Shown here one piece after another: positions 41,068 through 41,123 of a stretch of DNA of 41,123 bases (positions within the stretch are counted from its first letter, which is position 1; each line of letters begins with the position of its first letter). The notes beneath the pieces were generated by a model. It saw only the letters and a program-made list of their open reading frames with translations. It made no database searches and was not told the DNA's origin. Source of the DNA: Bacteroidia bacterium (lineage in GTDB: Bacteria > Bacteroidota > Bacteroidia > Bacteroidales > Bacteroidaceae); NCBI GenBank assembly GCA_009929715.1, contig RZZX01000012.1, positions 1 to 41,123 of the forward strand, written 5' to 3'. The position numbers and the translations under genes are program-made.

Positions 41068-41123
41068 TAGTCAGAACGATTATTGTAATGCGGTTGCATT
41101 ATTCGTTTGAATAGGAAGTCTTG

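Overview
The window looks like a chromosomal segment of a Bacteroidales bacterium (Bacteroides or a close relative). Evidence seen directly: a Bacteroides-type serine palmitoyltransferase, a GH97 glycosidase, a BACON-domain lipoprotein, low-to-moderate G+C, and start-proximal TAnnTTTG motifs matching the Bacteroidetes -7 promoter consensus in front of many genes. The species cannot be fixed from this alone. No rRNA, tRNA, CRISPR array, intact insertion sequence or complete mobile element was seen.

Layout. Positions 1-1180 are an accessory scar. It holds frameshifted pieces of a DUF3987-type (VirE/primase-like) protein on the minus strand and no intact gene. At 1.3-7.5 kb are sphingolipid and housekeeping genes: spt (minus), a divergent LCB5/YegS-type lipid kinase, aspS, and an LtaS-like alkaline-phosphatase-fold membrane phosphotransferase. 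At 7.7-9.3 kb is a YfcC-family carrier (minus). At 9.3-15.3 kb is a heavy-metal RND efflux operon: a small HxH-rich membrane protein, a lipoprotein adaptor, a CzcA/CusA pump and a TolC-type channel. At 15.5-17.6 kb is a CPA1 Na+/H+ antiporter. At 17.7-20.0 kb a stand-alone SufB paralogue is paired with a metallo-beta-lactamase-fold protein, with an operator-like palindrome inside the promoter.

From 20.0 to 29.5 kb is a sugar-use block without SusC/SusD: an AraC regulator (minus), a divergent sugar-porter MFS gene overlapping a DUF5107-TPR gene, a GH97 glycosidase with retaining-type catalytic residues, and a Ser-type sulfatase. From 29.6 to 35.1 kb are an FKBP isomerase, a conserved hypothetical, a TetR regulator and two ABC exporter-fold half-transporters. 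From 35.2 to 39.4 kb are a PhnA-like zinc-ribbon protein, an LCM/TcmP-like methyltransferase, a BACON lipoprotein whose C-terminal part resembles domains 1-3 of cholesterol-dependent cytolysins, and an orphan cobyrinate a,c-diamide synthase. From 39.5 to 40.5 kb is a gene-poor stretch with a 4 x 22-bp tandem palindromic repeat. The window ends with a CPDC thioredoxin-fold protein and a DUF1294 membrane protein.

The most noteworthy items are the BACON/CDC-like putative pore-forming lipoprotein, the sufB-MBL pair with its operator, the HxH protein heading the metal efflux operon, the spt/lipid-kinase divergent pair, and the 22-bp repeat array. All family assignments come from reading motifs by eye; no database search was run.
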